Assembly (NCBI GenBank): GCA_021793115.1
Contig: JAJYTJ010000015.1
Coordinates: 1 to 38,769, forward strand
DNA from: Actinomycetes bacterium
Lineage (GTDB): Bacteria > Actinomycetota > Actinomycetes > Actinomycetales > Cellulomonadaceae
Direction of reading: 5' to 3'
DNA: 38,769 nucleotides
This document shows positions 15,550 through 22,216 of the stretch, piece after piece. The position numbers and the translations under genes were made by a program. The notes under the pieces are model-generated. The model was given only the letters and a program-made list of their open reading frames with translations, ran no database searches and was not told the origin of the DNA. How positions within the stretch are numbered: the first letter of the stretch is position 1; the number at the start of each line of letters is the position of its first letter.

Positions 15550-17030
15550 CCGCCGCCCCGGGCGTCGTCGCGCCGCGTCGCGCGCGCACGGACCAGATGA
15601 CCTCGGCCTGGATGGTCGCCGCGCTCGTCGTCATGGCCATCGGCCTCGCGGCCCGCAACGTCCTGCCGCAGCCGCTGTGGACGATGATCCACGTCGTCAC
15701 GCTCGGCGTGCTCAGCAACGCGATCCTCCAGTGGTCGTGGTACTTCGCGCGGGCCCTGCTCCACCTGCCCGCGGACGACCGCCGCTCTGGCCGCGGCGCG
15801 CGGGCGCGCAGCGGGGCGTTCAACGTCGCGCTCGTCGGGCTCGTCGCGGCGATGTGGACCGCCAGCGCGTGGGGCACGGTCGTGGCGGCGGGCGCGGTCG
15901 GCGTGGTCGTCGCCTGGCACGGGCTCGCGCTGGTGCGGGCGGCGCGCACGCGGCTGGCGTCGCGGTTCGCCGTGGTCATCCGGTACTACGTGGCCGCCGC
16001 GGCGTTCCTCGTCGTCGGGTGCGTCCTGGCCGGGTTCGTCACCGTGGCGATGTTCGCCCGCGGCGCCCCCGCGTGGCTCCTCGCGGCACGGGACGGCATC
16101 ACGCTCGCGCACGCGCTCGTCAACGTCGGGGGCTGGGTCGGCCTGTCGATGGCGGGCACGCTCGTCACGCTCGGCCCGACGATGCTGCGTACGCGCATGG
16201 ACCCCACCGCCGTCGACGCCGCGGTGGGCGCGCTGCCGTGGCTGGCCGGTGGGATCGCCGTCGCGGCGACGGCCGCGGGCCTGGGCTGGATGCCCGGCGT
16301 CGGGCTCGGGCTGCTCGTGTTCGCGGGCGCGGCGGCGGTGGGAGTCGTCGTGCCGCTGGTGCGCGAGGCGCGGGCCAAGGCGCCGCGCACGTACGCGACG
16401 TGGACCACGAGCGCCGGTCTCGGGTGGGTCCTCGTCGGGCTCGTCGCCGTCGCGGCCGGCGCCGTCACCGCGCCCGACGCCACCGCGCTGCGCGACCACG
16501 ACCTGCCGTGGCTGGCGGTGCTCGGCGCCGGCGGCCTGGCGCAGGTGTTCGTCGGCGCGATGACCTACCTCATGCCGGTGGTCGTCGGGGGCGGGCCGGC
16601 GGCGGCGCGTGCCGGCATGCGGGTGCTGGAGACCGGCTGGACCCTGCGCGTGACGCTGCGCAACGCGGCGCTCCTGCTCGCCGCGCTGAGCGGGGCCGGC
16701 GGCGGCCTCGGCAGGGTGTGGTGGGCGCTCGTGGTCGCCTGCTTCGCCGGGGATGTCGCCGCGTTCGCGTTCGCGGGTGTCACGCAGTCCCGCGCCCGCC
16801 GCGCCCCCGCCGCGCCGTCCCCGACGCCCCCCACCCCCACCCCCACCCCCACCCCCACCCCCACCCGCACCCCCCACCCCGACCGACCCGCTCCGCGAAC
16901 ACGGCAGTCCGGCCCGAGCACGGCAGTCCCACCTGCCGTGCTCGACGCCAACTGCCGTGCTCGCGGTCAGGGCGACGGTGGGGGTGGGGGCGACGGTGGG
17001 GGTGGGGGTGGCGGGGTGTGTCGCGCATGA
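15546..17030 (+). CDS. Polytopic His-containing membrane protein, NirK partner
   Basis: 494 residues; about the first 415 contain 11-12 membrane segments. Conserved-looking His residues lie in WTMIHVVTLGVLSNAILQW and in DGITLAHALVNVGGW, the kind of positions used for heme or copper in the NnrS / heme-copper superfamily. In several actinobacteria a similar membrane domain is, as I recall, fused to the front of the NirK protein, so this may be the split form: an electron-delivery or anchoring partner of NirK. The GTG at 15546 overlaps the previous stop as GTGA. From about residue 418 the frame runs through C-rich and G-rich repeats, giving a low-complexity Pro/Thr then Gly tail that is probably not part of the ancestral protein. 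Confidence 0.7.
   Translation: MTAAPGVVAPRRARTDQMTSAWMVAALVVMAIGLAARNVLPQPLWTMIHVVTLGVLSNAILQWSWYFARALLHLPADDRRSGRGARARSGAFNVALVGLVAAMWTASAWGTVVAAGAVGVVVAWHGLALVRAARTRLASRFAVVIRYYVAAAAFLVVGCVLAGFVTVAMFARGAPAWLLAARDGITLAHALVNVGGWVGLSMAGTLVTLGPTMLRTRMDPTAVDAAVGALPWLAGGIAVAATAAGLGWMPGVGLGLLVFAGAAAVGVVVPLVREARAKAPRTYATWTTSAGLGWVLVGLVAVAAGAVTAPDATALRDHDLPWLAVLGAGGLAQVFVGAMTYLMPVVVGGGPAAARAGMRVLETGWTLRVTLRNAALLLAALSGAGGGLGRVWWALVVACFAGDVAAFAFAGVTQSRARRAPAAPSPTPPTPTPTPTPTPTRTPHPDRPAPRTRQSGPSTAVPPAVLDANCRARGQGDGGGGGDGGGGGGGVCRA
16827..16867. repeat. C-rich (CCCCCA)n tract
   Basis: About six to seven copies of CCCCCA in tandem. The opposite strand reads (TGGGGG)n and can form a G-quadruplex. In the plus frame it encodes the alternating Pro-Thr tail of the upstream membrane protein. 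It is prone to length change by slippage. Confidence 0.9.
16896..16963. repeat. Four-copy palindromic element, CGAGCACGGCAGT
   Basis: A 12-13-base word occurs four times in 68 bases: direct at 16896-16908 (one change, CGAACACGGCAGT) and 16915-16927, and inverted at 16933-16944 (12 bases) and 16951-16963 (13 bases). Copies two and three form an 11-bp hairpin with an 8-base loop; copies two and four give a 13-bp stem. It looks like a dispersed intergenic repeat rather than coding sequence. Confidence 0.85.
16971..17017. repeat. G-rich tandem repeat upstream of nirK
   Basis: An 18-base unit, CGACGGTGGGGGTGGGGG, is duplicated exactly (16973-16990 and 16991-17008) and followed by more G-runs. On the plus strand it offers many runs of four to five G and could form a G-quadruplex about 30 bases before the nirK start. 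Together with the C-rich tract it forms the arms of a roughly 190-base imperfect inverted structure centred on the palindromic element. Confidence 0.85.
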
Positions 17031-17045
17031 CGAGGGGAGATCTCG

Positions 17046-18512
17046 ATGTCTGACCTGACGCCGACGAGCGGGCCGCGGGCCCTGCCAAGCCAGGAGGGCA
17101 GTCCCGTCGCGCGCGCCGGCATGGCCGTCGTGGGCGTGGTGGTGGTCGTCGCGCTCGCCGTCACGGCCCTGCTGGTGCGGCCCGCGCTGGCGGCGGCGCA
17201 GGCGACGGGCGTCCCGGCCGCCGAGCCGGTCGCGGGGTCCGGCGCGGCGGTGACGCCCACCGGGCACACCACCGAGGTGACCGTGACGGTCCACGGGATG
17301 GCGTTCACGCCCTCGTCGATCGACGTGCCGGTCGGCGACCGGTTGCGCGTCACGCTGGACAACACGGGCGACCAGCGGCACGACCTCGTCCTCGCGAACG
17401 GCGCGACGACCGGCGTGCTGGCGCCCGGCGCCCGGGCGACGGTCGACGCGGGCGTGATCGGGGCCGACCTGGAGGGGTGGTGCTCGCTGCCCGGACACCG
17501 GCAGATGGGCATGGTGATCCACGTCCACGTCGTCGGCGCGGCGGCGCCGGCGCCCACGTCGTCGGGCGCGGCCATGGCGGGCATGGGCGCCGCCTCGTCG
17601 GGCTCGTCGTCCGCGCCCACCATGGCGGAGCTCCAGCAGGAGGCCGCCGCGCTGCCCGCCTACCCGGCCGAGCTGCCGCCGCTGGAGCCCGGCACCGAGC
17701 ACAGCTACACGTTCCACGTCACCGAGCAGCCGGACCCCGTCACAGGCGCGCTCACGCGCGAGACCTGGACCTACAACGGCACGGCGCCGGGGCCGATCCT
17801 CCACGGGCGGATCGGCGACACGTTCCACGTCACGCTCGTCAACGACGGCACCATGGGTCACTCGATCGACTTCCACGCCGGCGAGCTCGCGCCCGACGGC
17901 CCGATGCGGACCATCGAGCCCGGCCAGAGCCTGCAGTACACGTTCACCGCGTCGCGCGCCGGAATCTGGCTCTACCACTGCTCGACGATGCCGATGAGCA
18001 ACCACATCGCCAACGGCATGTTCGGCGCGGTGGTCATCGAGCCGGCCGGGCTGGAGCCCGTCGCGCACCAGTACGTCGTGGTGCAGTCCGAGGAGTACCT
18101 CGGTGCCGACGGCCAGCCGGCGGACCCGGCGAAGGTCGCCGCGATGGTGCCGGACGTCGTCACCTTCAACGGCCGCGCCTTCCAGTACGACGCGCACCCG
18201 CTGACCGCGCGCGTGGGGCAGCGGGTGCGGTTCTGGGTGCTGGACGCCGGGCCCAACCTGTCCCTGTCCTTCCACGTGGTCGGGGCGCAGTTCGACACCG
18301 TCTGGTCGGAGGGCTCGTACTCTGTCAGGGATGGCGTGGCCGCATCGGGCGCCGCCTCGGGTGCGGCCGGCGCGCAGGTGCTGCCGCTGCTGGCGGCGCA
18401 GGGTGGGTTCGTCGAGCTGGTGCCTGAGGAAGCCGGGCACTACGCCTTCGTGGACCACGCGATGAGCCTCGCCGAGAAGGGAGCCCACGGCGTGCTCGAG
18501 GTGACCCCATGA
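17046..18512 (+). CDS. nirK: Copper nitrite reductase with N-terminal cupredoxin domain
   Basis: It reduces nitrite to NO outside the membrane. The 488-residue protein has a membrane anchor at ~25-50, then an extra cupredoxin domain (~75-163) with a full type 1 copper site: H112, C146, H151 and M154 or M156. A Ser/Ala linker leads to the NirK core (~205-488). The core has type 1 ligands H272, C312, H320, M325; type 2 ligands H277, H311, H471; and the catalytic pair D275 (HSIDFH) and H410 (FHVVG). The extra cupredoxin probably passes electrons to the core. GGGGAG six bases upstream sets the ATG. It overlaps mog by ATGA and follows the G-rich repeat. Confidence 0.93.
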   Translation: MSDLTPTSGPRALPSQEGSPVARAGMAVVGVVVVVALAVTALLVRPALAAAQATGVPAAEPVAGSGAAVTPTGHTTEVTVTVHGMAFTPSSIDVPVGDRLRVTLDNTGDQRHDLVLANGATTGVLAPGARATVDAGVIGADLEGWCSLPGHRQMGMVIHVHVVGAAAPAPTSSGAAMAGMGAASSGSSSAPTMAELQQEAAALPAYPAELPPLEPGTEHSYTFHVTEQPDPVTGALTRETWTYNGTAPGPILHGRIGDTFHVTLVNDGTMGHSIDFHAGELAPDGPMRTIEPGQSLQYTFTASRAGIWLYHCSTMPMSNHIANGMFGAVVIEPAGLEPVAHQYVVVQSEEYLGADGQPADPAKVAAMVPDVVTFNGRAFQYDAHPLTARVGQRVRFWVLDAGPNLSLSFHVVGAQFDTVWSEGSYSVRDGVAASGAASGAAGAQVLPLLAAQGGFVELVPEEAGHYAFVDHAMSLAEKGAHGVLEVTP

Positions 18513-19009
18513 CCCACGCGCCGCGATCGACGGGCCCGGTGCACGTCGCCGTCGTCACCGTCTCCGACCGCTGCGCCGCCGGCGAGCGGGTCGACGAGTC
18601 CGGCCCGGCGGCCGCCGGGGCGGTGCGTGCGGCCGGGCTCGTCGTGCAGGCGTCGACCGTGGTGCCGGACGGCGTGGTGCCGGTGCGGGACGCCCTGCGG
18701 GGTGCGATCGCGGCCGGCGCCGACGTGGTGCTCACGCTCGGTGGCACCGGCGTCGGACCACGCGACCGCACCCCCGAGGCCACCCGGCAGGTGATCGAGA
18801 TGGAGCTCCCGGGCGTCGCCGAGGCGATCCGCGCGCACGGGCGCGAGGCGACGCCCACGGCGACGCTCACGCGCGGCCTCGCCGGGTGCTCCGGCGGCAC
18901 GCTGGTGGTCAACCTCCCCGGCTCGCCGGCCGCCGTGGTGCGCTCGCTCGAGGTGCTGCTGCCGCTCGTGCCGCACGTCGTGGACCAGCTGCACGGGGGG
19001 GACCACTGA
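18509..19009 (+). CDS. mog: Molybdopterin adenylyltransferase (MogA/MoaB family)
   Basis: It activates molybdopterin by adenylylation before molybdenum insertion. The 166-residue protein shows the family pattern: VAVVTVSDRCAAGERVDESG (residues ~13-32), LTLGGTGVGPRDRTPEAT (~74-91), and the late GGTLVVNLPGSPAAV loop (~130-144). Start overlaps the nirK stop as ATGA, tying a copper enzyme gene to molybdenum cofactor genes. MogA and MoaB types are hard to separate by eye; the symbol is given for function. Confidence 0.88.
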   Translation: MTHAPRSTGPVHVAVVTVSDRCAAGERVDESGPAAAGAVRAAGLVVQASTVVPDGVVPVRDALRGAIAAGADVVLTLGGTGVGPRDRTPEATRQVIEMELPGVAEAIRAHGREATPTATLTRGLAGCSGGTLVVNLPGSPAAVVRSLEVLLPLVPHVVDQLHGGDH

Positions 19010-19422
19010 TGGCGCGGCTGGCGCGGGTCACCGCCGAGCCGCTCGACCTCGCCGAGCACCTGGTGGCGGTCGACGACCCGACGTGCGGCGCGGTCGTCAC
19101 GTTCGTCGGCCGCGTCCGCGACCACGACCCGGAGGCGGCCGGGCCGGTGGTCGCCGTCGAGTACTCCGCGCACCCCGACGCGCAGCGCCTGCTCGGCGAG
19201 CTCGCGGACCGCGCCGAGGCGGCGGGCGCGCGGGTCGCGGTGAGCCACCGGGTGGGCACCCTCGCCGTGGGCGACATCGCGCTCCTGGCGTGCGTGGCCA
19301 CCGCGCACCGCCGCGAGGCCTACGTGATCTCGCTCGGGCTGGTCGAGGACGTCAAGGCGACGCTCCCGGTGTGGAAGCGCCAGGTCGAGGCCGACGGCGC
19401 CATGCGCTGGATCGGGGCCTGA
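19009..19422 (+). CDS. moaE: Molybdopterin synthase large subunit
   Basis: With MoaD it makes molybdopterin from precursor Z (cyclic pyranopterin monophosphate). The 137-residue protein has FVGRVRDHD (32-40), VEYSAHPDAQ (~50-59), SHRVGTLAVGDIALL (~79-93), ATAHRREAY and the Lys-containing active-site region VEDVKATLPVWKRQ (~113-126). The ATG shares one base with the mog stop (TGATG). Its partner moaD is encoded on the opposite strand at 20531-20779. Confidence 0.93.
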   Translation: MARLARVTAEPLDLAEHLVAVDDPTCGAVVTFVGRVRDHDPEAAGPVVAVEYSAHPDAQRLLGELADRAEAAGARVAVSHRVGTLAVGDIALLACVATAHRREAYVISLGLVEDVKATLPVWKRQVEADGAMRWIGA

Positions 19423-19423
19423 C

Positions 19424-20470
19424 GTGACGATCACTCCGTCCGCGCCGGCCCGCGCACACGCCGGTACCGCGCCCACCCCACCGCTCGTCGACCGGTTCGG
19501 CCGCGTCCACACCGACCTGCGCATCTCGCTCACGGACCGGTGCTCGCTGCGCTGCACGTACTGCATGCCCGCGCAGGGCGTCGAGTGGCTGCCGAACGCG
19601 AGCATCCTCACCGCGACGGAGATCGAGCGGATCGCGGCCGTGTGCGCGGCGGCGGGCGTGACGACGTTCCGGCTCACCGGCGGGGAGCCGCTGGTGCGGG
19701 GGGACGTGGTGGACGTCGTCCGCCGCCTGGCCGCCCTGCGCGGGCCGTCCGGCGAGCGCGTCGAGGTCGCGATGACGACGAACGGCATCCGGCTCGACGC
19801 GTTGCACGACGACCTGGTGGAGGCCGGGCTGGACCGGCTCAACATCAGCCTCGACACGCTGCGGCCGGAGCGCTTCGCCGCCCTGACCCGGCGGGACCGG
19901 CTCGCCGACGTGCTGCGCGGCATCGAGGCGGCCGCGCGCGGACCGCTGCGCCCGCTCAAGCTCAACGCGGTCGCGATGCGCGGGGTCAACGACGACGAGC
20001 TGGTGGACCTCGTCGAGCTCGCGACCGGCCTGGGCGCCCAGATGCGGTTCATCGAGCAGATGCCGCTCGACGCCGGGCACACGTGGGACCGCGCGCGCAT
20101 GGTGACGCGGGAGGAGATCCTGGAGGCGCTGGCGACGCGGTGGTCCCTGACTCCGGTGCCCGGGCGCGGGCACGCGCCCGCCGAGCGGTTCCTGCTCGAC
20201 GGCGGCCCGGCCACGGTCGGCGTCATCGCGGCCGTCACGGCGCCGTTCTGCGCGGGCTGCGACCGGCTGCGGCTCACCGCGGACGGTCAGCTGCGCAACT
20301 GCCTGTTCGCGAAGGACGAGCTCGACCTCGCGGCGGTGCTGCGCGGCGGCGACGACGCGGCGATCGACGCACGGCTGCGGGCGAGCGTCGCGGCCAAGCT
20401 GCCGGGGCACGGGATCAACGACCCCGGGTTCCTCCAGCCGGCGCGGGGGATGAACGCGATCGGCGGCTGA
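19424..20470 (+). CDS. moaA: GTP 3',8-cyclase
   Basis: A radical SAM enzyme that begins molybdenum cofactor synthesis by cyclising GTP. The 348-residue protein has the SAM cluster motif with C40, C44 and C47 (CSLRCTYC), FRLTGGEPLVRGD near 84-96, the C-terminal substrate cluster (FCAGCDRLRLTADGQLRNC, near 274-292), and the conserved GG tail needed for activity. GTG 19424 is one base after the moaE stop. It is the last gene of the nirK operon and converges on moaD. Confidence 0.96.
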   Translation: MTITPSAPARAHAGTAPTPPLVDRFGRVHTDLRISLTDRCSLRCTYCMPAQGVEWLPNASILTATEIERIAAVCAAAGVTTFRLTGGEPLVRGDVVDVVRRLAALRGPSGERVEVAMTTNGIRLDALHDDLVEAGLDRLNISLDTLRPERFAALTRRDRLADVLRGIEAAARGPLRPLKLNAVAMRGVNDDELVDLVELATGLGAQMRFIEQMPLDAGHTWDRARMVTREEILEALATRWSLTPVPGRGHAPAERFLLDGGPATVGVIAAVTAPFCAGCDRLRLTADGQLRNCLFAKDELDLAAVLRGGDDAAIDARLRASVAAKLPGHGINDPGFLQPARGMNAIGG

Positions 20471-20530
20471 GCGCCCGAGCGTCGCCGACTGCGGCCGACT
20501 GCGGCCGTCCGCCGCCGGCCGGGAGCGGCG

Positions 20531-20779
20531 TCAGCCGCCGGCGAACGGCGGCAGCACGTCCACGGCCGCATCCTCGGGCAGGCCGTCGTCCACGGACGCG
20601 GCCCGGTGGCCGTCGACGAGCATCGAGCACAGCGCCAGCACGCGAGGCGTGTCCGGGCCGCCGGTGGTGACGAGGGCGTCGACGACGTCGCCGACCGTGG
20701 CGGCGCGGACGGTGAGCTCCTCGGCACCTACCGCCTCCGCGACCGCCGCGAACAGCCGCACCGTGACGGTCCCGCTCAC
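20531..20779 (-). CDS. moaD: Molybdopterin synthase sulfur carrier subunit
   Basis: A ubiquitin-like sulfur carrier, 82 residues, ending in the required Gly-Gly (PPFAGG). The GG terminus is adenylated by MoeB and charged with sulfur, then used by MoaE. The VTVRLFAAVAEAVGAEEL start and DVLPPFAGG end are typical. It overlaps the DUF6457 gene by ATGA and is the last gene of the leftward moeB-moeA-moaC-mobA run. Confidence 0.93.
   Translation of the reverse strand: MSGTVTVRLFAAVAEAVGAEELTVRAATVGDVVDALVTTGGPDTPRVLALCSMLVDGHRAASVDDGLPEDAAVDVLPPFAGG
20534..20552. terminator. GC-rich hairpin at the moaA/moaD convergent ends
   Basis: GCCGCCG at 20534-20540 pairs with CGGCGGC at 20546-20552 over a 5-base loop, just inside the moaD 3' end and 63 bases after the moaA stop. 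It has no T-tract. It could slow or stop transcription from moaA, but it could equally be a by-product of the PPFAGG codons. The 60-base gap also holds two copies of CCGACTGCGG. Confidence 0.25.
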
Positions 20780-21048
20780 GCCGGCGTGCCGCGCGTCGCG
20801 AGGTCCTGCACGAGCGGGGCGAGGCGGGCCAGCTCGGCCCGGGCCTCGGCGCCGGAGGCCGCGGCGCGGCCCACCGCGAGGCCGAGCACGAACGTCGTCA
20901 GCGGCGCGGCGGGCCGTGCCACGCCGTGCGCGGCGTCCCGGGCCACGTCGAGCACGGTGGCCACGTCGACCTCGTCGGGCAGGCCGAGCAGGGTCACCAG
21001 CTCGGCCAGCCAGGCCTGCAGCGGGTCGGGCGTCGGCGTGTCAGTCAT
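20776..21048 (-). CDS. DUF6457 domain protein
   Basis: The protein has 90 residues, alpha-helical, with the pattern WLAELVTLLGL, VLDVARDAAHGVARPAAPL and TTFVLGLAVG, which I recognise as the actinobacterial DUF6457 family. No catalytic motif is visible. It lies between mobA (8-base overlap) and moaD (4-base overlap), so it should act in molybdenum cofactor metabolism, perhaps as an accessory factor. The role is not established. Confidence 0.8.
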   Translation of the reverse strand: MTDTPTPDPLQAWLAELVTLLGLPDEVDVATVLDVARDAAHGVARPAAPLTTFVLGLAVGRAAASGAEARAELARLAPLVQDLATRGTPA

Positions 21049-21724
21049 CGTGGGGCTCCTCCTTGGACGGGTGGACCTCCGGGGCCGCGGCGGTCGCCGC
21101 GCGCCACCAGGCGAGGTCCTCGGGCGTGTCGACATCGTGCGAGGCGTCGCCGCGGTCCGCGACCCGGCGCAGGTCGAGGCCGGAGAGCACACGGCCGATC
21201 GGCGCGCCGCGGGTGGTCCCGTCCGGCGCGGGCGTCGGCGCGTCCTCCCGCGCCCGGTCGAGCTCGCGCTCCACCGCCGCCCGGGAGTACACGCCCGCGA
21301 GCCACTGCGGGTGCCCCTGCCGGTCGACGACGATCGCGCCCTCGCCGGCCGGCCGGCCACCCTCGGCCAGCTCGTCCCACGCGCGCAGGAGCAGGTCGAC
21401 GAGCGTGGCCGAGCCCGGCAGGTCGCACGCGAGGACGAGCACCCAGTCGGAGTGGATGAACGGCAGCGCGGCGGAGACGGCGGCGGTCGGCCCGCCGAAC
21501 GGCGGGTCCTCGCGCGTGACCACCACGTCGAGCCCCGGGGGCACGTGGATGGGCCCGGGGCCGACGACCACCGCGCGCGCGATGCCCGCACGCCGCACGG
21601 CGTCGAGCTCGCCGGTGAGGATGGGGCCGCAGCCGATGTCGATCTCGCCCTTGACCGCGCCGTCGAGGCGCTGGGCCAGCCCGCCGGTGAGGACCACCGC
21701 CTCGATCGCCGTCCGGTCCGTCAT
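21041..21724 (-). CDS. mobA: Molybdenum cofactor guanylyltransferase (MobA-like)
   Basis: It transfers GMP to the molybdenum cofactor to make the guanine dinucleotide form used by NarG. The 227-residue nucleotidyltransferase begins VVLTGGLAQRLDGAVKGEID, a variant of the usual LAGGxSxRMGxDK loop that keeps the Gly-Gly, Arg and Lys. LVLACDLPGSATL is the metal-binding Asp segment. The start overlaps the moaC stop as ATGA. CTP- rather than GTP-specific relatives (MocA) cannot be excluded, but NarG nearby favours GTP. Confidence 0.85.
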   Translation of the reverse strand: MTDRTAIEAVVLTGGLAQRLDGAVKGEIDIGCGPILTGELDAVRRAGIARAVVVGPGPIHVPPGLDVVVTREDPPFGGPTAAVSAALPFIHSDWVLVLACDLPGSATLVDLLLRAWDELAEGGRPAGEGAIVVDRQGHPQWLAGVYSRAAVERELDRAREDAPTPAPDGTTRGAPIGRVLSGLDLRRVADRGDASHDVDTPEDLAWWRAATAAAPEVHPSKEEPHDD

Positions 21725-22203
21725 CGCGTGGCCTGCTCGCGCCGCCACGTGCCGGACCGCCCGCCGGTCTTCTCCTGCAGCATCACGGACTCGATCCGGA
21801 CGTCGCGGTCGATGCCCTTGACCATGTCGACGAGCGCCAGGGCGGCCACCGTGACGGCCGTGAGGGCCTCCATCTCCACGCCGGTGCGGTCGTGTGCCCG
21901 CACGGTCGCCTCGATGGTGACGCCGTCGTCGGTGACCTCGAGGTCCACGGCGGCCGCGTGCACCGCGATGACGTGCGCGAGGGGCAGCAGCTCCGGGCAG
22001 CGCTTGGCACCGGCGATCCCGGCCACGCGGGCGACTGCCAGGGCGTCGCCCTTGGGCACGGTGCCTGAGCGCAGGGCCGCCACGACGGCGGGCGCGCAGC
22101 GCACGAAGCCGGTCGCGGTGGCCGAACGCGTGGTCGGCGTCTTCTCGGTCACGTCGACCATCCGGGCGTGGCCCTGGTCGTCGAGGTGGGTGAACGTGGG
22201 CAC
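21721..22203 (-). CDS. moaC: Cyclic pyranopterin monophosphate synthase
   Basis: It works after MoaA to form precursor Z. The 160-residue protein shows FTHLDDQGHARMVDVTEK (residues 4-21), KGDALAVARVAGIAGAKR (~51-68), LPLAHVIAVHA (~72-82), GVEMEALTAVTVAALALVD (~111-129) and MVKGIDRD with the catalytic Lys. The start is the GTG at 22203, preceded by GGAGG at four bases; an open extension further upstream is in the moeA region and not supported. Confidence 0.95.
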   Translation of the reverse strand: MPTFTHLDDQGHARMVDVTEKTPTTRSATATGFVRCAPAVVAALRSGTVPKGDALAVARVAGIAGAKRCPELLPLAHVIAVHAAAVDLEVTDDGVTIEATVRAHDRTGVEMEALTAVTVAALALVDMVKGIDRDVRIESVMLQEKTGGRSGTWRREQATR

Positions 22204-22216
22204 GGGGTCCTCCGGT

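Noticed and set aside
16896..16963. Hairpin as a rho-independent terminator before nirK
   Set aside because: No T-tract, and the frame of the upstream gene runs through it; it looks more like a repeat element.
15156..18488. 1100-codon minus-strand frame opposite nirK and membrane genes
   Set aside because: Antisense shadow; the real genes have intact copper-site motifs and chained overlaps.
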